From the NCBI GenBank assembly GCA_000307305.1, contig DF158887.1, forward strand, positions 62,001 to 126,000: a stretch of 64,000 nt of DNA, in the 5' to 3' direction. The notes under the pieces were generated by a model. It saw only the letters and a program-made list of their open reading frames with translations, did no database searches and was not told where the DNA came from. Origin of the DNA: Enterobacteriaceae bacterium B14 (lineage in GTDB: Bacteria; Pseudomonadota; Gammaproteobacteria; Enterobacterales; Enterobacteriaceae). Made by a program: the position numbers and the translations under genes. The number at the start of each line of letters is the position of its first letter. The stretch's first letter is position 1. Below, one piece after another: positions 28,538-37,262 of the stretch.

Positions 28538-30658
28538 TTACCAACGGTAGCTAACTTTAGCGTTAACGTTACGACCTTCGCCGTAATAGCACCAGTAATC
28601 ACAGGCGCTAACGTAGGTTTTATCTGTCAGGTTGCTGGCATTAACCTGCACCTGCCAAGATTTGTTGATGTCATAACTCACCATCGCATCGACCAGCGTA
28701 TAGGCAGGTACTTTCATGCTAGAAGTGTTAGTCGCATCACCATAGCTGCTGCCAATATAACGCACACCAGAACCCACTTTTAATCCATCCAGCGGGCCTG
28801 TGAAGCTGTAATCAGCCCACAGTGAAGCCATATGTCTTGGCGTTGCCGGTAGGCGTTTACCAATCACGCTCTTATCCAGTGACTTTGTGGTCTCTACTTT
28901 GCTGAATGTGTAGCTTGCACGCAGAGCCAGTTGATCCGTGATATTGCCTACAGCTTCCAGTTCTAAACCACGCGATCTCGCTTCACCAGATTGGGTACGA
29001 ATAGCCGGAGCGTTAGGATCTGTCGTTAGCGTGTGTTGCTGATATAGCTCATACAACGCACCATTGATGTAGCCATTGAAACCTTCAGGCTGGTATTTAA
29101 CGCCCAACTCGGTTTGTTTACCTGTTTGCGGGACGTATGCCTTGCCATTGCCATCACGCCCAGTCAGCGGCTGGAAAGACTCTGCATAGCTGATATAAGG
29201 GTTCAAGCCGTTTTCTGCCATATACATGATGCCAGCCGTTTTGCTGAACTTGCTATCATCCATATCGATACGGTCTGCGGTTTGAATATCGCTAGAGGTC
29301 GCTTTATCGTAACGCCCACCCAACAAGAACAACCACTGATCGTTGAACTTGAACTGGTTTTGAATGTAGTAACCCGTTTGCTGGCGCTTGGTACGATGGC
29401 TGAACGTATCAGCATCCGTTAATGGCTGATAGTTACCATACACTGGGTTAAAGATATCCAGTGGAGCACCGAAGCTATACAGGTTTGCATCCTTCCCTCT
29501 TGAGTTAGCAGCAAAATAGTCGATACCCAACAGCAAGGTGTTTTCGCTATTTTCAAACTGCCAATTTCCTACCATCCGGTTATCGACACCCCAGCTTTGA
29601 GCGCTACCGTTACGGTATGTCAGGCCACGGTTAACGTGGGTGTCATCAGCCATACTCAGGCCATATGCCGTGCGCAACTCAAGGTCGAGATAGCTGTAAG
29701 TCATGTTCTGGTGGAAGCTCCACACATCACCAAACTGGTGATCAAACTCATAGCCCAGAGTAAATTGCTCTCTGTCATGTTGACTATAGCCAGGCTCATC
29801 GAAGGTCGTTTCGCGGCCTACTTTGCCAAATGGCGTGTTTTGCAGTGTGCCATACGGCAGTTTAAAGCCACTGGTAGGCTTAGAGTTATTCTTCATATAA
29901 CTACTGAACAGCGTCAGCGTGGTGTCATAAGAGAGGTTGAACGTCATGCTAGGGGCAAAGTAATAACGCTCGTTATTCGAACCATGAAGAGGGCCATTAT
30001 TCTTCTCTGCAAAACCGACAAACCGGTAGAGCACATCGCCATCATCATCCAGTGCACCCGTGCTATCAATTGCCAAATGGCGATAATCATCAGTACCGTA
30101 GGAGAGTTGAATTTCACCCTGAGGAATACGCTGTGGTCGTTTGGTAACAACGTTTACTAATCCGCCCGGCGGGTTTTGACCATACAGCATCGAAGAGGGG
30201 CCTTTCAGCATATCGATGCGCTCAATGCCGTAAGGCTCCTGCTGCCATGTATAGAATCCGTTCTCGTTTATTGTTTGTAAGCCATCTTGATAGCGTGACC
30301 AGCCAAAGCCACGAACAATCAGCCAATCCGTTTTATTATCGGAGCCATAAGGCGTAGCAAAAACACCAGAGCTATAGCGCATTGCCTCATCGACCTTCTT
30401 GGCACCTAGCTTATCTAAATCTTTGCGAGTCACTTCAGACACGGAGCGTGGTGTCTCAGCTGCTGGTGTATTAATTTTCATTGCTGTGTTTCCACCGTTC
30501 ACAACAATGGTATCCTCACCACTCTTTTGTTGTGCCGGAGCGGTTTCCGCTGAGTCCTGACTTTCTGCCAGCGCAGAAGCATTCAACGTTAACCCAAGAA
30601 GAACAGCGTAAGAAATGGGTGAGCGAATAAAACGGGCTAAACTAACCGAGAGTGGCAT
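28538..30658 (-). CDS. TonB-dependent ferric-siderophore receptor (FhuA/FoxA-like)
   Basis: A 706-residue outer-membrane receptor. It has a signal peptide (LLGLTLNASALA, then ESQD), a probable TonB box (EDTIVVNG), a plug domain (GVFATPYGSDNKTDWLIVRG; KGPSSMLYGQNPPGGLVN), and a 22-strand barrel ending in NVNAKVSYRW. The paired cysteines ACDYWCYYGEGR near the C terminus are typical of hydroxamate-siderophore receptors of the FhuA/FoxA type. Which siderophore is imported cannot be read from the sequence. A Fur-like site lies at 30686-30700, and a periplasmic binding protein gene is divergent from it. Confidence 0.92.
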   Translation of the reverse strand: MPLSVSLARFIRSPISYAVLLGLTLNASALAESQDSAETAPAQQKSGEDTIVVNGGNTAMKINTPAAETPRSVSEVTRKDLDKLGAKKVDEAMRYSSGVFATPYGSDNKTDWLIVRGFGWSRYQDGLQTINENGFYTWQQEPYGIERIDMLKGPSSMLYGQNPPGGLVNVVTKRPQRIPQGEIQLSYGTDDYRHLAIDSTGALDDDGDVLYRFVGFAEKNNGPLHGSNNERYYFAPSMTFNLSYDTTLTLFSSYMKNNSKPTSGFKLPYGTLQNTPFGKVGRETTFDEPGYSQHDREQFTLGYEFDHQFGDVWSFHQNMTYSYLDLELRTAYGLSMADDTHVNRGLTYRNGSAQSWGVDNRMVGNWQFENSENTLLLGIDYFAANSRGKDANLYSFGAPLDIFNPVYGNYQPLTDADTFSHRTKRQQTGYYIQNQFKFNDQWLFLLGGRYDKATSSDIQTADRIDMDDSKFSKTAGIMYMAENGLNPYISYAESFQPLTGRDGNGKAYVPQTGKQTELGVKYQPEGFNGYINGALYELYQQHTLTTDPNAPAIRTQSGEARSRGLELEAVGNITDQLALRASYTFSKVETTKSLDKSVIGKRLPATPRHMASLWADYSFTGPLDGLKVGSGVRYIGSSYGDATNTSSMKVPAYTLVDAMVSYDINKSWQVQVNASNLTDKTYVSACDYWCYYGEGRNVNAKVSYRW

Positions 30659-30685
30659 TGGCTAAATCCTATACATAAATACAAA

Positions 30686-30700
30686 AAAGAATCATTTTCA
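30686..30700 (-). promoter_or_regulatory. Candidate Fur box upstream of receptor gene
   Basis: The minus strand reads TGAAAATGATTCTTT, matching 10 of 14 defined bases of the 7-1-7 Fur consensus (TGATAAT-N-ATTATCA). It is about 30-40 bases before the receptor ATG and in the shared divergent region with the binding-protein gene, where iron control is expected. Confidence 0.5.
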
Positions 30701-30937
30701 TGCGCATTTTCTTTGTTTTTATATTCGTGTCAAATTAAAATAGTTCAATATTTGAAGTGATTTTGGGGTGAAATGCGGCAAAATGGCTATAACTTGTAGA
30801 TAATGCAGAATAAATTTCTAGCGTATTATTTTTGTCAATATTGCCCAATATCACCTGTTTTTACCGTAAAAGTGCGAACTCTCCACTTTTTCCTATTTCT
30901 GAAAACCGATCCATCAGGATCTACCAAGGTTTAAGCA

Positions 30938-32044
30938 ATGAAAAAAAGCCTGTTGAAATGCATTCTTGTGTTGATGTTTAGCCTGTCTACCGCGTTTGCT
31001 AGCACATGGCCCAAAAATGTCACTGATATCCTTGGTAATACCATGACGTTAAAGGAGCCTCCCCGCCGCATTCTGCTGGCCTCCGGCTTTAATTTTGTGT
31101 CGCTCACCTTTGTGCATGAAGACCCTGCATCTTTGCTCGTTGGCTGGGGTAGTGACCTGAAAAAATTTGATGCTGCAACATACGATCTCTATCGTCAGGC
31201 TTTTCCTAAACTAGAGAAGTTAGCGACGATTGGCAGCGGCAACGGGAATGAGCTATCCAAAGAGCTGATTTTCTCTCTAAACCCAGACTTAGTGATTTTC
31301 GATGCATGGCAAGCGCCAAGCACCGAACAACTAGCGGGGATGCTACGTAAATCGGGGATGAATGTGGCTTATATCGACTTTTATCAGTCCCCATTCAAAC
31401 ACACAATCCCGTCAATTCGCTTGCTTGGACAGTTGTTAGACAGAGAAGAAAAAGCGGAGAAACTCGCCACATTTTATCAGAGCCATTTGGACACCCTTAC
31501 CTCTCGCCTTTCTACGCCAAATTTGCCACAGCCGAAAGTTCTCCTCCACGCTTACCCGGGTATGTGGGCATGTTGTTGGAGCAGTGGCTCAGGCGGCTTA
31601 GGTGAATATATCTCTCTGTTTAAAGGCGTGAATATTGGCGCAGCTAAATTCCCGACCGCCAATGGCGGGCAACTTAATCTTGAGTATATTATTCAGCAAA
31701 ACCCCGATATCTATATCGCCACGGGGCACTCCGGCGTAAGCAAGACAGAAGCGCTACCAATAGGTACGGGCATTGATGCAAAACTTGCCCAAGCTCAGCT
31801 CAATAAAGTCATCAGCGCACCGGGTTTAAGTACATTGAAAGCGGTCAAAGAGGGGCATGTTTACGGATTCTGGAACTATTTCTCCAGCTCTCCGTTTAAT
31901 ATTGTCGGCATGGAAGTCATGGCTAAGTGGCTACAGCCAGAACTGTATAAAGACATTAATCCTCAGCTTACAATGGATGAGATGAACAAAACGTTTTTAC
32001 CTGTTCCATTAAAAGGGACTTACTGGATAACCTTACAAAAATAA
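30938..32044 (+). CDS. Periplasmic iron-complex-binding protein (FecB/BtuF family)
   Basis: A 368-residue exported binding protein with a signal peptide (LVLMFSLSTAFA, cut before STWP) and two lobes joined by a helix, as in BtuF/FhuD proteins. A run of small residues and cysteines is unusual (GMWACCWSSGSGGLGEY). It is divergent from the TonB receptor and upstream of a PPOX-type flavoprotein. No permease or ATPase genes are in the cluster, so it must use components encoded elsewhere, or a different partner. The ligand is probably a ferric siderophore; this is inferred from the neighbours. Confidence 0.85.
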   Translation: MKKSLLKCILVLMFSLSTAFASTWPKNVTDILGNTMTLKEPPRRILLASGFNFVSLTFVHEDPASLLVGWGSDLKKFDAATYDLYRQAFPKLEKLATIGSGNGNELSKELIFSLNPDLVIFDAWQAPSTEQLAGMLRKSGMNVAYIDFYQSPFKHTIPSIRLLGQLLDREEKAEKLATFYQSHLDTLTSRLSTPNLPQPKVLLHAYPGMWACCWSSGSGGLGEYISLFKGVNIGAAKFPTANGGQLNLEYIIQQNPDIYIATGHSGVSKTEALPIGTGIDAKLAQAQLNKVISAPGLSTLKAVKEGHVYGFWNYFSSSPFNIVGMEVMAKWLQPELYKDINPQLTMDEMNKTFLPVPLKGTYWITLQK

Positions 32045-32057
32045 TAGGGTAAAGATT

Positions 32058-32645
32058 ATGCAACTCAATACAAAATATACGATTACCACCGTTGAACAGC
32101 TACGGGAGCGCTACGCTGCGCCTCACCCTGTTGTGGTTAAAAAGCAGATTGATTTTATTGCTCCTTATGCTCAAAAATTGATTGCAGCGTCCCCTTTTAT
32201 GGTGCTGGCTACTACGGGGGAAAATGGCCTCGACTGCTCTCCAAAAGGCGGTAAACCGGGCTTCATTAAAGCTGTAGGTGAAAAAACGGTGATGATCCCT
32301 GACTATGCTGGAAATAATCGTATTGATGGCCTGCAAAACATCGTCGAAAACCCGAAAGTCGGCTTAATATTTTTAATCCCGGGCGTCGAAGAAACCTACC
32401 GCATCAACGGCACCGCCACCATCTCAGTTGACCCCTCGCTATGTGAGTTCTTCGGCGAAACCGATGGCACAGTAAAAAGCGTGATTGTCGTTAACGTAGA
32501 AGAAGCCTTTATCCACTGCGGCCGAGCCATCACCCTATCCGGCCTATGGCAAAACGAAAACCAAACCCCCGAAGGCCTCCCAACCCTAGAACAGATGATC
32601 CAATTCCACAAAGCAAGAATGGAAGCAGAAGAACCCCAAAAATAG
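32058..32645 (+). CDS. PPOX-type FMN-binding flavoprotein (MSMEG_1061-like)
   Basis: A 195-residue pyridoxamine-phosphate-oxidase-like split-barrel protein (FMVLATTGENGLDCSPKGG; IPDYAGNNRIDGLQNI). The family binds FMN; the reaction here is unknown. It starts 13 bases after the iron-binding-protein gene, so it is in the same operon. A role in reducing the imported iron complex is possible but inferred. The last 41 codons are unusual: 37 end in A or C, none in T, and three of the four G-ending ones are Met or Trp. Codons 1-50 have only 16 of 50 ending in A or C. The stop TAG lies in an AAATAG tandem repeat. Confidence 0.85.
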   Translation: MQLNTKYTITTVEQLRERYAAPHPVVVKKQIDFIAPYAQKLIAASPFMVLATTGENGLDCSPKGGKPGFIKAVGEKTVMIPDYAGNNRIDGLQNIVENPKVGLIFLIPGVEETYRINGTATISVDPSLCEFFGETDGTVKSVIVVNVEEAFIHCGRAITLSGLWQNENQTPEGLPTLEQMIQFHKARMEAEEPQK

Positions 32646-32668
32646 AAATAGAAATAGAAATAGAAATA
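32640..32668. repeat. AAATAG hexanucleotide tandem repeat spanning a stop codon
   Basis: Four perfect AAATAG units (32640-32663) and a partial fifth. In the frame of the flavoprotein gene they read AAA-TAG repeatedly, so the stop codon is repeated four times and then TAA follows. It is at the border of the A/C-rich zone next to the structured element. Confidence 0.9.
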
Positions 32669-32712
32669 AGACATAGAAACACAATCACACCAACAGCACC
32701 TACGAGCATTAA

Positions 32713-32928
32713 AATTGCGCCGAGGCCTCTCCGAAGATAGGGTCAATCGGGCAGGACGCCCGATTGAGGCGGGTTGAGCCATGGATGGCGAATCCCGCCG
32801 ACCCGCAATCGCAGGAGATGCCGAGGGCAGTTGCGAAGCAACCGCAATTTTGCGTACAGAGTGCACCAAAAGCCCGGATTCTTAAGGGGCGGCGGCCCCT
32901 TAAGTCGGGAGCGGGTAAAAGTGCAATA
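32713..32928. repeat. GC-rich hairpin-rich structured element (candidate dispersed repeat or ncRNA)
   Basis: Successive perfect or near-perfect stems: TCAATCGGGC/GCCCGATTGA (32743-32767), GGCGGG/CCCGCC (32768-32799), GTTGC/GCAAC (32830-32842), CGCAA/TTGCG (32843-32854) and CTTAAGGGGC/GCCCCTTAAG (32881-32904). The ends ATTGC and GCAAT could close the structure. It is clearly more GC-rich than its surroundings. Conceptual translations of both strands look like hypothetical proteins that I believe recur in many enterobacterial annotations; I recall this only from memory. That would suggest a conserved, repeated nucleic-acid element rather than a protein gene. Function unknown. Confidence 0.6.
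32781..32885 (+). CDS. Small ORF (34 aa) inside the structured element, doubtful
   Basis: ATG to TAA frame starting MDGESRRPAIAGDAEGSCE and ending in TKSPDS. GAGG lies 13-16 bases upstream, which is too far for a good ribosome site. The stop codon falls in the left arm of the last strong hairpin. Since the element is highly structured and open in several frames, this is more likely a by-product of base composition than a gene. Confidence 0.15.
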   Translation: MDGESRRPAIAGDAEGSCEATAILRTECTKSPDS

Positions 32929-33076
32929 TGGAAACACCGAGATCAAACCGCGACCGAAACCTTTCACCAAAACGAGCAGACATGCCAGCACCACAAAAAA
33001 ATTAGGCACCGATTCCCACAATCCCCTCCCCAAGCAATGCTTATACTCATAACTGCATCCACCCAAAGGAGACAAC
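32929..33076. other. A/C-rich non-coding stretch before panE
   Basis: The plus strand is dominated by A and C. In 32941-33000 I count 26 A, 20 C, 9 G and 5 T. In 33001-33060 I count 17 A, 23 C, 6 G and 14 T. It contains an A7 tract and ends with AAAGGAGACAAC, the panE ribosome site. It continues the strand-asymmetric composition seen in the ends of both flanking genes. Confidence 0.8.
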
Positions 33077-33991
33077 ATGAAAATAACGGTATTAGGCTGT
33101 GGTGCCTTAGGCCAACTCTGGCTCTCCGCACTCCACAGTGCCGGTCACGATGTCCAAGGCTGGTTAAGAATCTCCCAACCCTTCTGCCAAGCAAATGTTA
33201 TCTCCCTCCAAGGTATAACAACCAACCTCACGTTACCGACCAACGATCAACAACATCTCGCCACCAGCGACCTCCTTCTGGTCACACTCAAGGCCTGGCA
33301 AATCGCTGGCGCGGTAATACCTCTGTTACCCAAACTCGCGAGCGGCTGCCCGATTCTTTTTCTCAACAATGGCATGGGCGCTATCCGTGAACTCCCCGTA
33401 ACGACCCAGCCAATACTACAAGGTATAACAACCCATGCCGTAAGGCCCGATGGTAATGCCATCCTCCACGTCGCCAACGGCATCACTCATATTGGCCCGT
33501 ATAACTCACACGCATCGGCGTCTAGCGTTCTGGCTGAGATACTGCATCGAGCCTTGCCTGAGGTCGGCTGGCACGACAATATGCAGATAATTTTATGGAA
33601 GAAAATGGCTGTTAACTGCGTCATAAACCCATTAACCGCACTTTATAACTGCCGTAATGGTGAGCTATTACAGTACGAGCAACATATTCACCTGCTCTGT
33701 GAAGAGATTGCGAGTGTGATGGAGGCGGAAGGCGTACATATATTGGCTGACTCGATATCGCAATATGTTCATCTGGTCATGACACATACTGCAAATAACT
33801 TCTCATCGATGCATCAGGATATACAACACCATCGGCATACCGAGATCGATTATATTACTGGATATCTGTTACAGTGCGCCCGCAGGCACGGTATTGACGT
33901 TCCTGAAAATAAGCACTTGTATGAAATGATTAAACAAAAGGAAAATACGTATGACCGTATCAGCGCTGGTTTGTCTCGCTCCTGGGAGTGA
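33077..33991 (+). CDS. panE: PanE, 2-dehydropantoate 2-reductase
   Basis: A 304-residue NADPH-dependent ketopantoate reductase of pantothenate (CoA) synthesis. The nucleotide-binding motif is [12 protein letters not shown] at the N terminus; the catalytic lysine region is [19 protein letters not shown]. It matches E. coli PanE in length and sequence. The first 80 codons use A or C at the third position in 58 cases by my count, while the last part of the gene is balanced. The skew is strongest near the structured element upstream. The gene overlaps yajL by 41 bases. Confidence 0.96.
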   Translation: MKITVLGCGALGQLWLSALHSAGHDVQGWLRISQPFCQANVISLQGITTNLTLPTNDQQHLATSDLLLVTLKAWQIAGAVIPLLPKLASGCPILFLNNGMGAIRELPVTTQPILQGITTHAVRPDGNAILHVANGITHIGPYNSHASASSVLAEILHRALPEVGWHDNMQIILWKKMAVNCVINPLTALYNCRNGELLQYEQHIHLLCEEIASVMEAEGVHILADSISQYVHLVMTHTANNFSSMHQDIQHHRHTEIDYITGYLLQCARRHGIDVPENKHLYEMIKQKENTYDRISAGLSRSWE

Positions 33992-34568
33992 GGAGATGGA
34001 AGCCGTCATCATCATCGATATTCTGGTGAGGGCTGGCATCAATGTGACAACCGCTAGCGTCGCAGGCGATGGTGAGCTAGAACTGCTTTGCTCACGCGGT
34101 GTACGCCTTATTGCAGATACCGCGTTGGTCAACGTCTCTGATGAGCCTTTTGATGTGATTGTTTTACCTGGGGGTGTGAAAGGTGCCGAGTGTTTTCGCG
34201 ATAGCCCGCTGCTGGTGGAGAAAGTCCGGCAGATGCACTTAGATGGGAAGATTGTCGCCGCGCTCTGTGCCTCTCCTGCTCTGGTTTTGGCTCACCATAA
34301 GCTGTTTCCTGTCGGCAATATCACTGGCTTCCCTACACTTAAAGACCATATTCCTGCAGGGCAGTGGCAAGAAAAGCGGATTGTTTACGATGACCGCATC
34401 AAGCTATTAACCGCTCAAGGCCCAGCGACCGCTATCGATTTCTCACTCAAGCTAATTGCTGAGTTGATTAGCAGAGAAAAGGCCGCCGAAGTGGCCGAGC
34501 AGTTGATTCTTCCAGGCGGCATTCATAACTATCAGCCTGACGAAGGCGGGTATCCAGATAAATACTGA
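33951..34568 (+). CDS. yajL: YajL, DJ-1/PfpI-family protein (chaperone/deglycase)
   Basis: A 205-residue DJ-1-superfamily protein. The nucleophilic cysteine is in the elbow [12 protein letters not shown], with a glutamate in [11 protein letters not shown]. coli YajL protects proteins from oxidative and carbonyl damage; the reported deglycase activity is debated. The ATG lies inside panE, 41 bases before the panE stop, so translation is coupled. The C-terminal tail ([11 protein letters not shown]) is longer than that of E. coli. Confidence 0.94.
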   Translation: MTVSALVCLAPGSEEMEAVIIIDILVRAGINVTTASVAGDGELELLCSRGVRLIADTALVNVSDEPFDVIVLPGGVKGAECFRDSPLLVEKVRQMHLDGKIVAALCASPALVLAHHKLFPVGNITGFPTLKDHIPAGQWQEKRIVYDDRIKLLTAQGPATAIDFSLKLIAELISREKAAEVAEQLILPGGIHNYQPDEGGYPDKY

Positions 34569-34574
34569 TCCCAC

Positions 34575-35189
34575 CTATTCTCCGCCCACAGTGACTAATA
34601 GTGGTGAATCGAACATAGACGCAGGTGAGACGATTTTCTGGCTTAGTGGGGCGTTATTACCATAGCGCTCCTGCATTTTCTCTCTCACCAAAGGGGAGGT
34701 AAGATTGAACTCCCTCATCTCTTGTAAATGCCCAATTTCAAGCCCTGTGGCTTTTTTATACATCTTCCAGACTAGCTCTGAGCAGTACATTTTGCTGTCG
34801 GACCACTCAAACTTAAGATCATAGGGCTTACCTTCGTAGCGTTTAACCTCGTTATTCAGAACGGCAACCTGTTGCTCAGATAATCCTTCTTTTAAACGTT
34901 TGGCGACGTAGTGCCCGTTTTCACCGTAAGTAATCCACTCTTTTAGCGGTGTGAATATCACCTTGCTACTTGCTTCAAAGACGTAAGGCTGCCCCTTTTT
35001 AAACAAGATGATACCAACATGGCTGTAGCGCGACTCTGTCGCCTGCTTAACAGCAAGACTCTGGCTAGAAGGGGAATCCTGAAAAATGATATCACCCTGC
35101 TGAGGCACCCAAGCCAACACCATAGAACAGTTAAGGGAAAAAAGTGTGACAAGTGCAATCAAAGTGAGACGGATTAGCTCTTTAGCCAT
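34575..35189 (-). CDS. yiiX: YiiX-family exported NlpC/P60-like hydrolase
   Basis: A 204-residue protein with a signal peptide (LIALVTLFSLNCSMVLA, cut before WVPQ) and a permuted NlpC/P60 papain-like fold. The likely histidine is in RYSHVGIILF and the cysteine in MYCSELVWKMY. E. coli YiiX has the same motifs but lies elsewhere on its chromosome, so this copy is accessory here. It may cleave peptides or lipid-linked amides in the periplasm. It is convergent with yajL and downstream of thiI, from which it is cut off by a terminator. Confidence 0.82.
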   Translation of the reverse strand: MAKELIRLTLIALVTLFSLNCSMVLAWVPQQGDIIFQDSPSSQSLAVKQATESRYSHVGIILFKKGQPYVFEASSKVIFTPLKEWITYGENGHYVAKRLKEGLSEQQVAVLNNEVKRYEGKPYDLKFEWSDSKMYCSELVWKMYKKATGLEIGHLQEMREFNLTSPLVREKMQERYGNNAPLSQKIVSPASMFDSPLLVTVGGE

Positions 35190-35227
35190 TCAAGATTCCT
35201 CGGTTTCAATGAAAGACCAAGTCACTT

Positions 35228-35262
35228 TAAATAAAATAGGCTACAAAAAGTAGCCTATTTTT
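35228..35262 (-). terminator. Intrinsic terminator of thiI
   Basis: AAAATAGGCTAC (35233-35244) and GTAGCCTATTTT (35250-35261), a perfect 12-bp stem with an A5 loop. T-rich stretches follow on both strands. It lies 25 bases past the thiI stop and upstream of the yiiX-like gene. Confidence 0.85.
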
Positions 35263-35286
35263 ATATTTCGTCTGATGCCATCACGA

Positions 35287-36735
35287 CTATGGGCGATAAA
35301 CTTTCACGTTCTCATACCCTTGCTCACGCAAATAGAGCGCTTGCAGGCGGCTCATCACACCACGGTCACAGTACAGCAGATAAGTTCTATTCTGGTCTAG
35401 TTCACTAAACCCTGAATTCAATTTATAGAACGCCAAGTGTTGTACTTCAACGTTCTCTAGCTGTAATGGGCGCTCATCGTGCTCATCCGGTGAACGGATA
35501 TCAAGCACGATGTCAGTTGAATCAAAGGCAGTAACCATTTCCACTTCAACTACCTGCTCCATCGCCTGTTCCGCGATACGGCGAATATCAACGTTCTCTG
35601 CTTCATTCACTACACGATCGAGAATATCGAAATCAAACTTCGCCTCTTCCGCCTCTATCTTCGCTTTTACCGCTTTTACCGTTGGGCTCTTTGAGATAAC
35701 ACCGCAGAACTCAGGCATTGTTTTTGCGAAATCTTCTGTCCCGATTTGGCGAGCAATATTGATGATGTGCTCTTTATCATGGGAAATAAGAGGACGCAGG
35801 ATAAGCGTATCGGAAGCATTGTCGATTAACCGTAGATTAGTCAGCGTCTGGCTGGATACTTGCCCCAACGCTTCACCGGTCACCAATGCTTGCACACCGT
35901 AGCGTTCTGCCATCACAGAAGCGGCGCGTACCATCATACGTTTTAAGACGACACCCATCTGCCCATCTTCAACTTTCTCAAGAATTTCACCCACGACAGG
36001 TGCAAAATCAATCGAGATAAAACGCACTTTATGAGAGCTACCAAAACGGTTCCACAGATAGTAAGCAACCTGCTTCACGCCAATTTCATGCGCGGAACCA
36101 CCAAGGTTAAAGAAACAGTAATGAACACGGGAGCCACGGCGCATCAGCATATAGCTCGATACACCAGAGTCAAAGCCACCAGAGATCAATGACAGAACAT
36201 CTTCTTGCGTACCAATCGGGAAACCACTCAACCCTTCGTAGCGTCCTTTCACCAACATCAGAACATCGTTTTCAATCTCAAGATTGACCGTCTCCTGCGG
36301 CTTGTTCAGCTTAACTTTCGCTGACTCAATATGTTGGTTCAAACCACCGCCAACGTAACGTTCGACGTCCTGTGAGTTAAAATCATGTTTGCCACGGCGT
36401 TTCACCCGTACACAAAACGTTTTACCCTCTAAGCGGCTGCGGTAAGCCTCCAGCGTCTGCTCAAAAATATCGTGGATATCTTTATAGCTACGGTCTTCCA
36501 CCTCAAGAATATGGTGAATACCGGGAATTCGGGTTAATGCTTCGCGAATATTCTGGCGCTGGCTCTCATCTTTGGCGCGAACTTCGATGTGATCCCAGTG
36601 GCGAACAACGGCCAGATTTTCATCATACTGGCTGAGCACATTACGAATACTGCTGGTGAGAATTTTAATAAAGCGCAAACGCACTGTTTGGCTCTTGATT
36701 GTAATTTCCGGGAACAATTTAATGATAAACTTCAT
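35287..36735 (-). CDS. thiI: ThiI, tRNA 4-thiouridine synthase / thiazole sulfur carrier enzyme
   Basis: A 482-residue protein with an N-terminal ferredoxin-like plus THUMP region, a PP-loop adenylation motif ([14 protein letters not shown]) and a C-terminal rhodanese domain whose active cysteine is in [10 protein letters not shown]. It makes 4-thiouridine at position 8 of tRNA and helps build the thiamine thiazole. The length equals E. coli ThiI. It is divergent from xseB as in E. coli. Confidence 0.97.
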   Translation of the reverse strand: MKFIIKLFPEITIKSQTVRLRFIKILTSSIRNVLSQYDENLAVVRHWDHIEVRAKDESQRQNIREALTRIPGIHHILEVEDRSYKDIHDIFEQTLEAYRSRLEGKTFCVRVKRRGKHDFNSQDVERYVGGGLNQHIESAKVKLNKPQETVNLEIENDVLMLVKGRYEGLSGFPIGTQEDVLSLISGGFDSGVSSYMLMRRGSRVHYCFFNLGGSAHEIGVKQVAYYLWNRFGSSHKVRFISIDFAPVVGEILEKVEDGQMGVVLKRMMVRAASVMAERYGVQALVTGEALGQVSSQTLTNLRLIDNASDTLILRPLISHDKEHIINIARQIGTEDFAKTMPEFCGVISKSPTVKAVKAKIEAEEAKFDFDILDRVVNEAENVDIRRIAEQAMEQVVEVEMVTAFDSTDIVLDIRSPDEHDERPLQLENVEVQHLAFYKLNSGFSELDQNRTYLLYCDRGVMSRLQALYLREQGYENVKVYRP

Positions 36736-37017
36736 GAGTCGTAGCTACTTGGTCGTTAAAGCGTTAAATGAATGAGATGCGCTGAAAGGGTCTGCGTTCA
36801 GCAAATAGGCGCGCAGTATAACACTGCTCACACTTGATCCACTTTCTATTTGCAAAGATGGATATCCAGATGAATCTCGTGCTGTACCCTAACCCTAATA
36901 TGCGGCAACATATACTTATTAACATAAAAGTAGCAATATATCGTCTATGCATCTGTACCTCACTGTTATCAAAGCAGAACGAATCTCATTGATAAACTAG
37001 GTTGAAAAGATAAAACC

Positions 37018-37260
37018 ATGGCAAAAAAAGCACCCGAAACTCCCAGTTTTGAAAATGCACTGGGCGAGCTAGAGCAGATTGTGTCCCGCCTTGAGTCAGG
37101 GGAACTTCCGCTGGAAGACGCCTTAAATGAGTTTGAACGCGGTGTACAACTCGCGCGTTTGGGCCAACAACAACTACAGCAGGCAGAGCAGCGCGTTCAT
37201 ATTCTGTTAAATGACGATAAAGATGCCCCTCTCTCCCCTTTTGATGCAGGCAACGAGTAA
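37018..37260 (+). CDS. xseB: Exodeoxyribonuclease VII small subunit
   Basis: An 80-residue helical protein ([32 protein letters not shown]) identical in layout to E. coli XseB. It binds XseA to form exonuclease VII, which degrades single-stranded DNA. It is the first gene of the xseB-ispA-dxs operon; ispA starts 2 bases after its stop. Confidence 0.96.
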   Translation: MAKKAPETPSFENALGELEQIVSRLESGELPLEDALNEFERGVQLARLGQQQLQQAEQRVHILLNDDKDAPLSPFDAGNE

Positions 37261-37262
37261 CG

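Noticed and set aside
32743-33390. Long overlapping open frames on both strands across the structured element, up to 208 codons
   Set aside because: They run through hairpins, use poor or non-ATG starts and overlap panE out of frame. Low stop density follows from the base composition. I treat them as by-products of the element.
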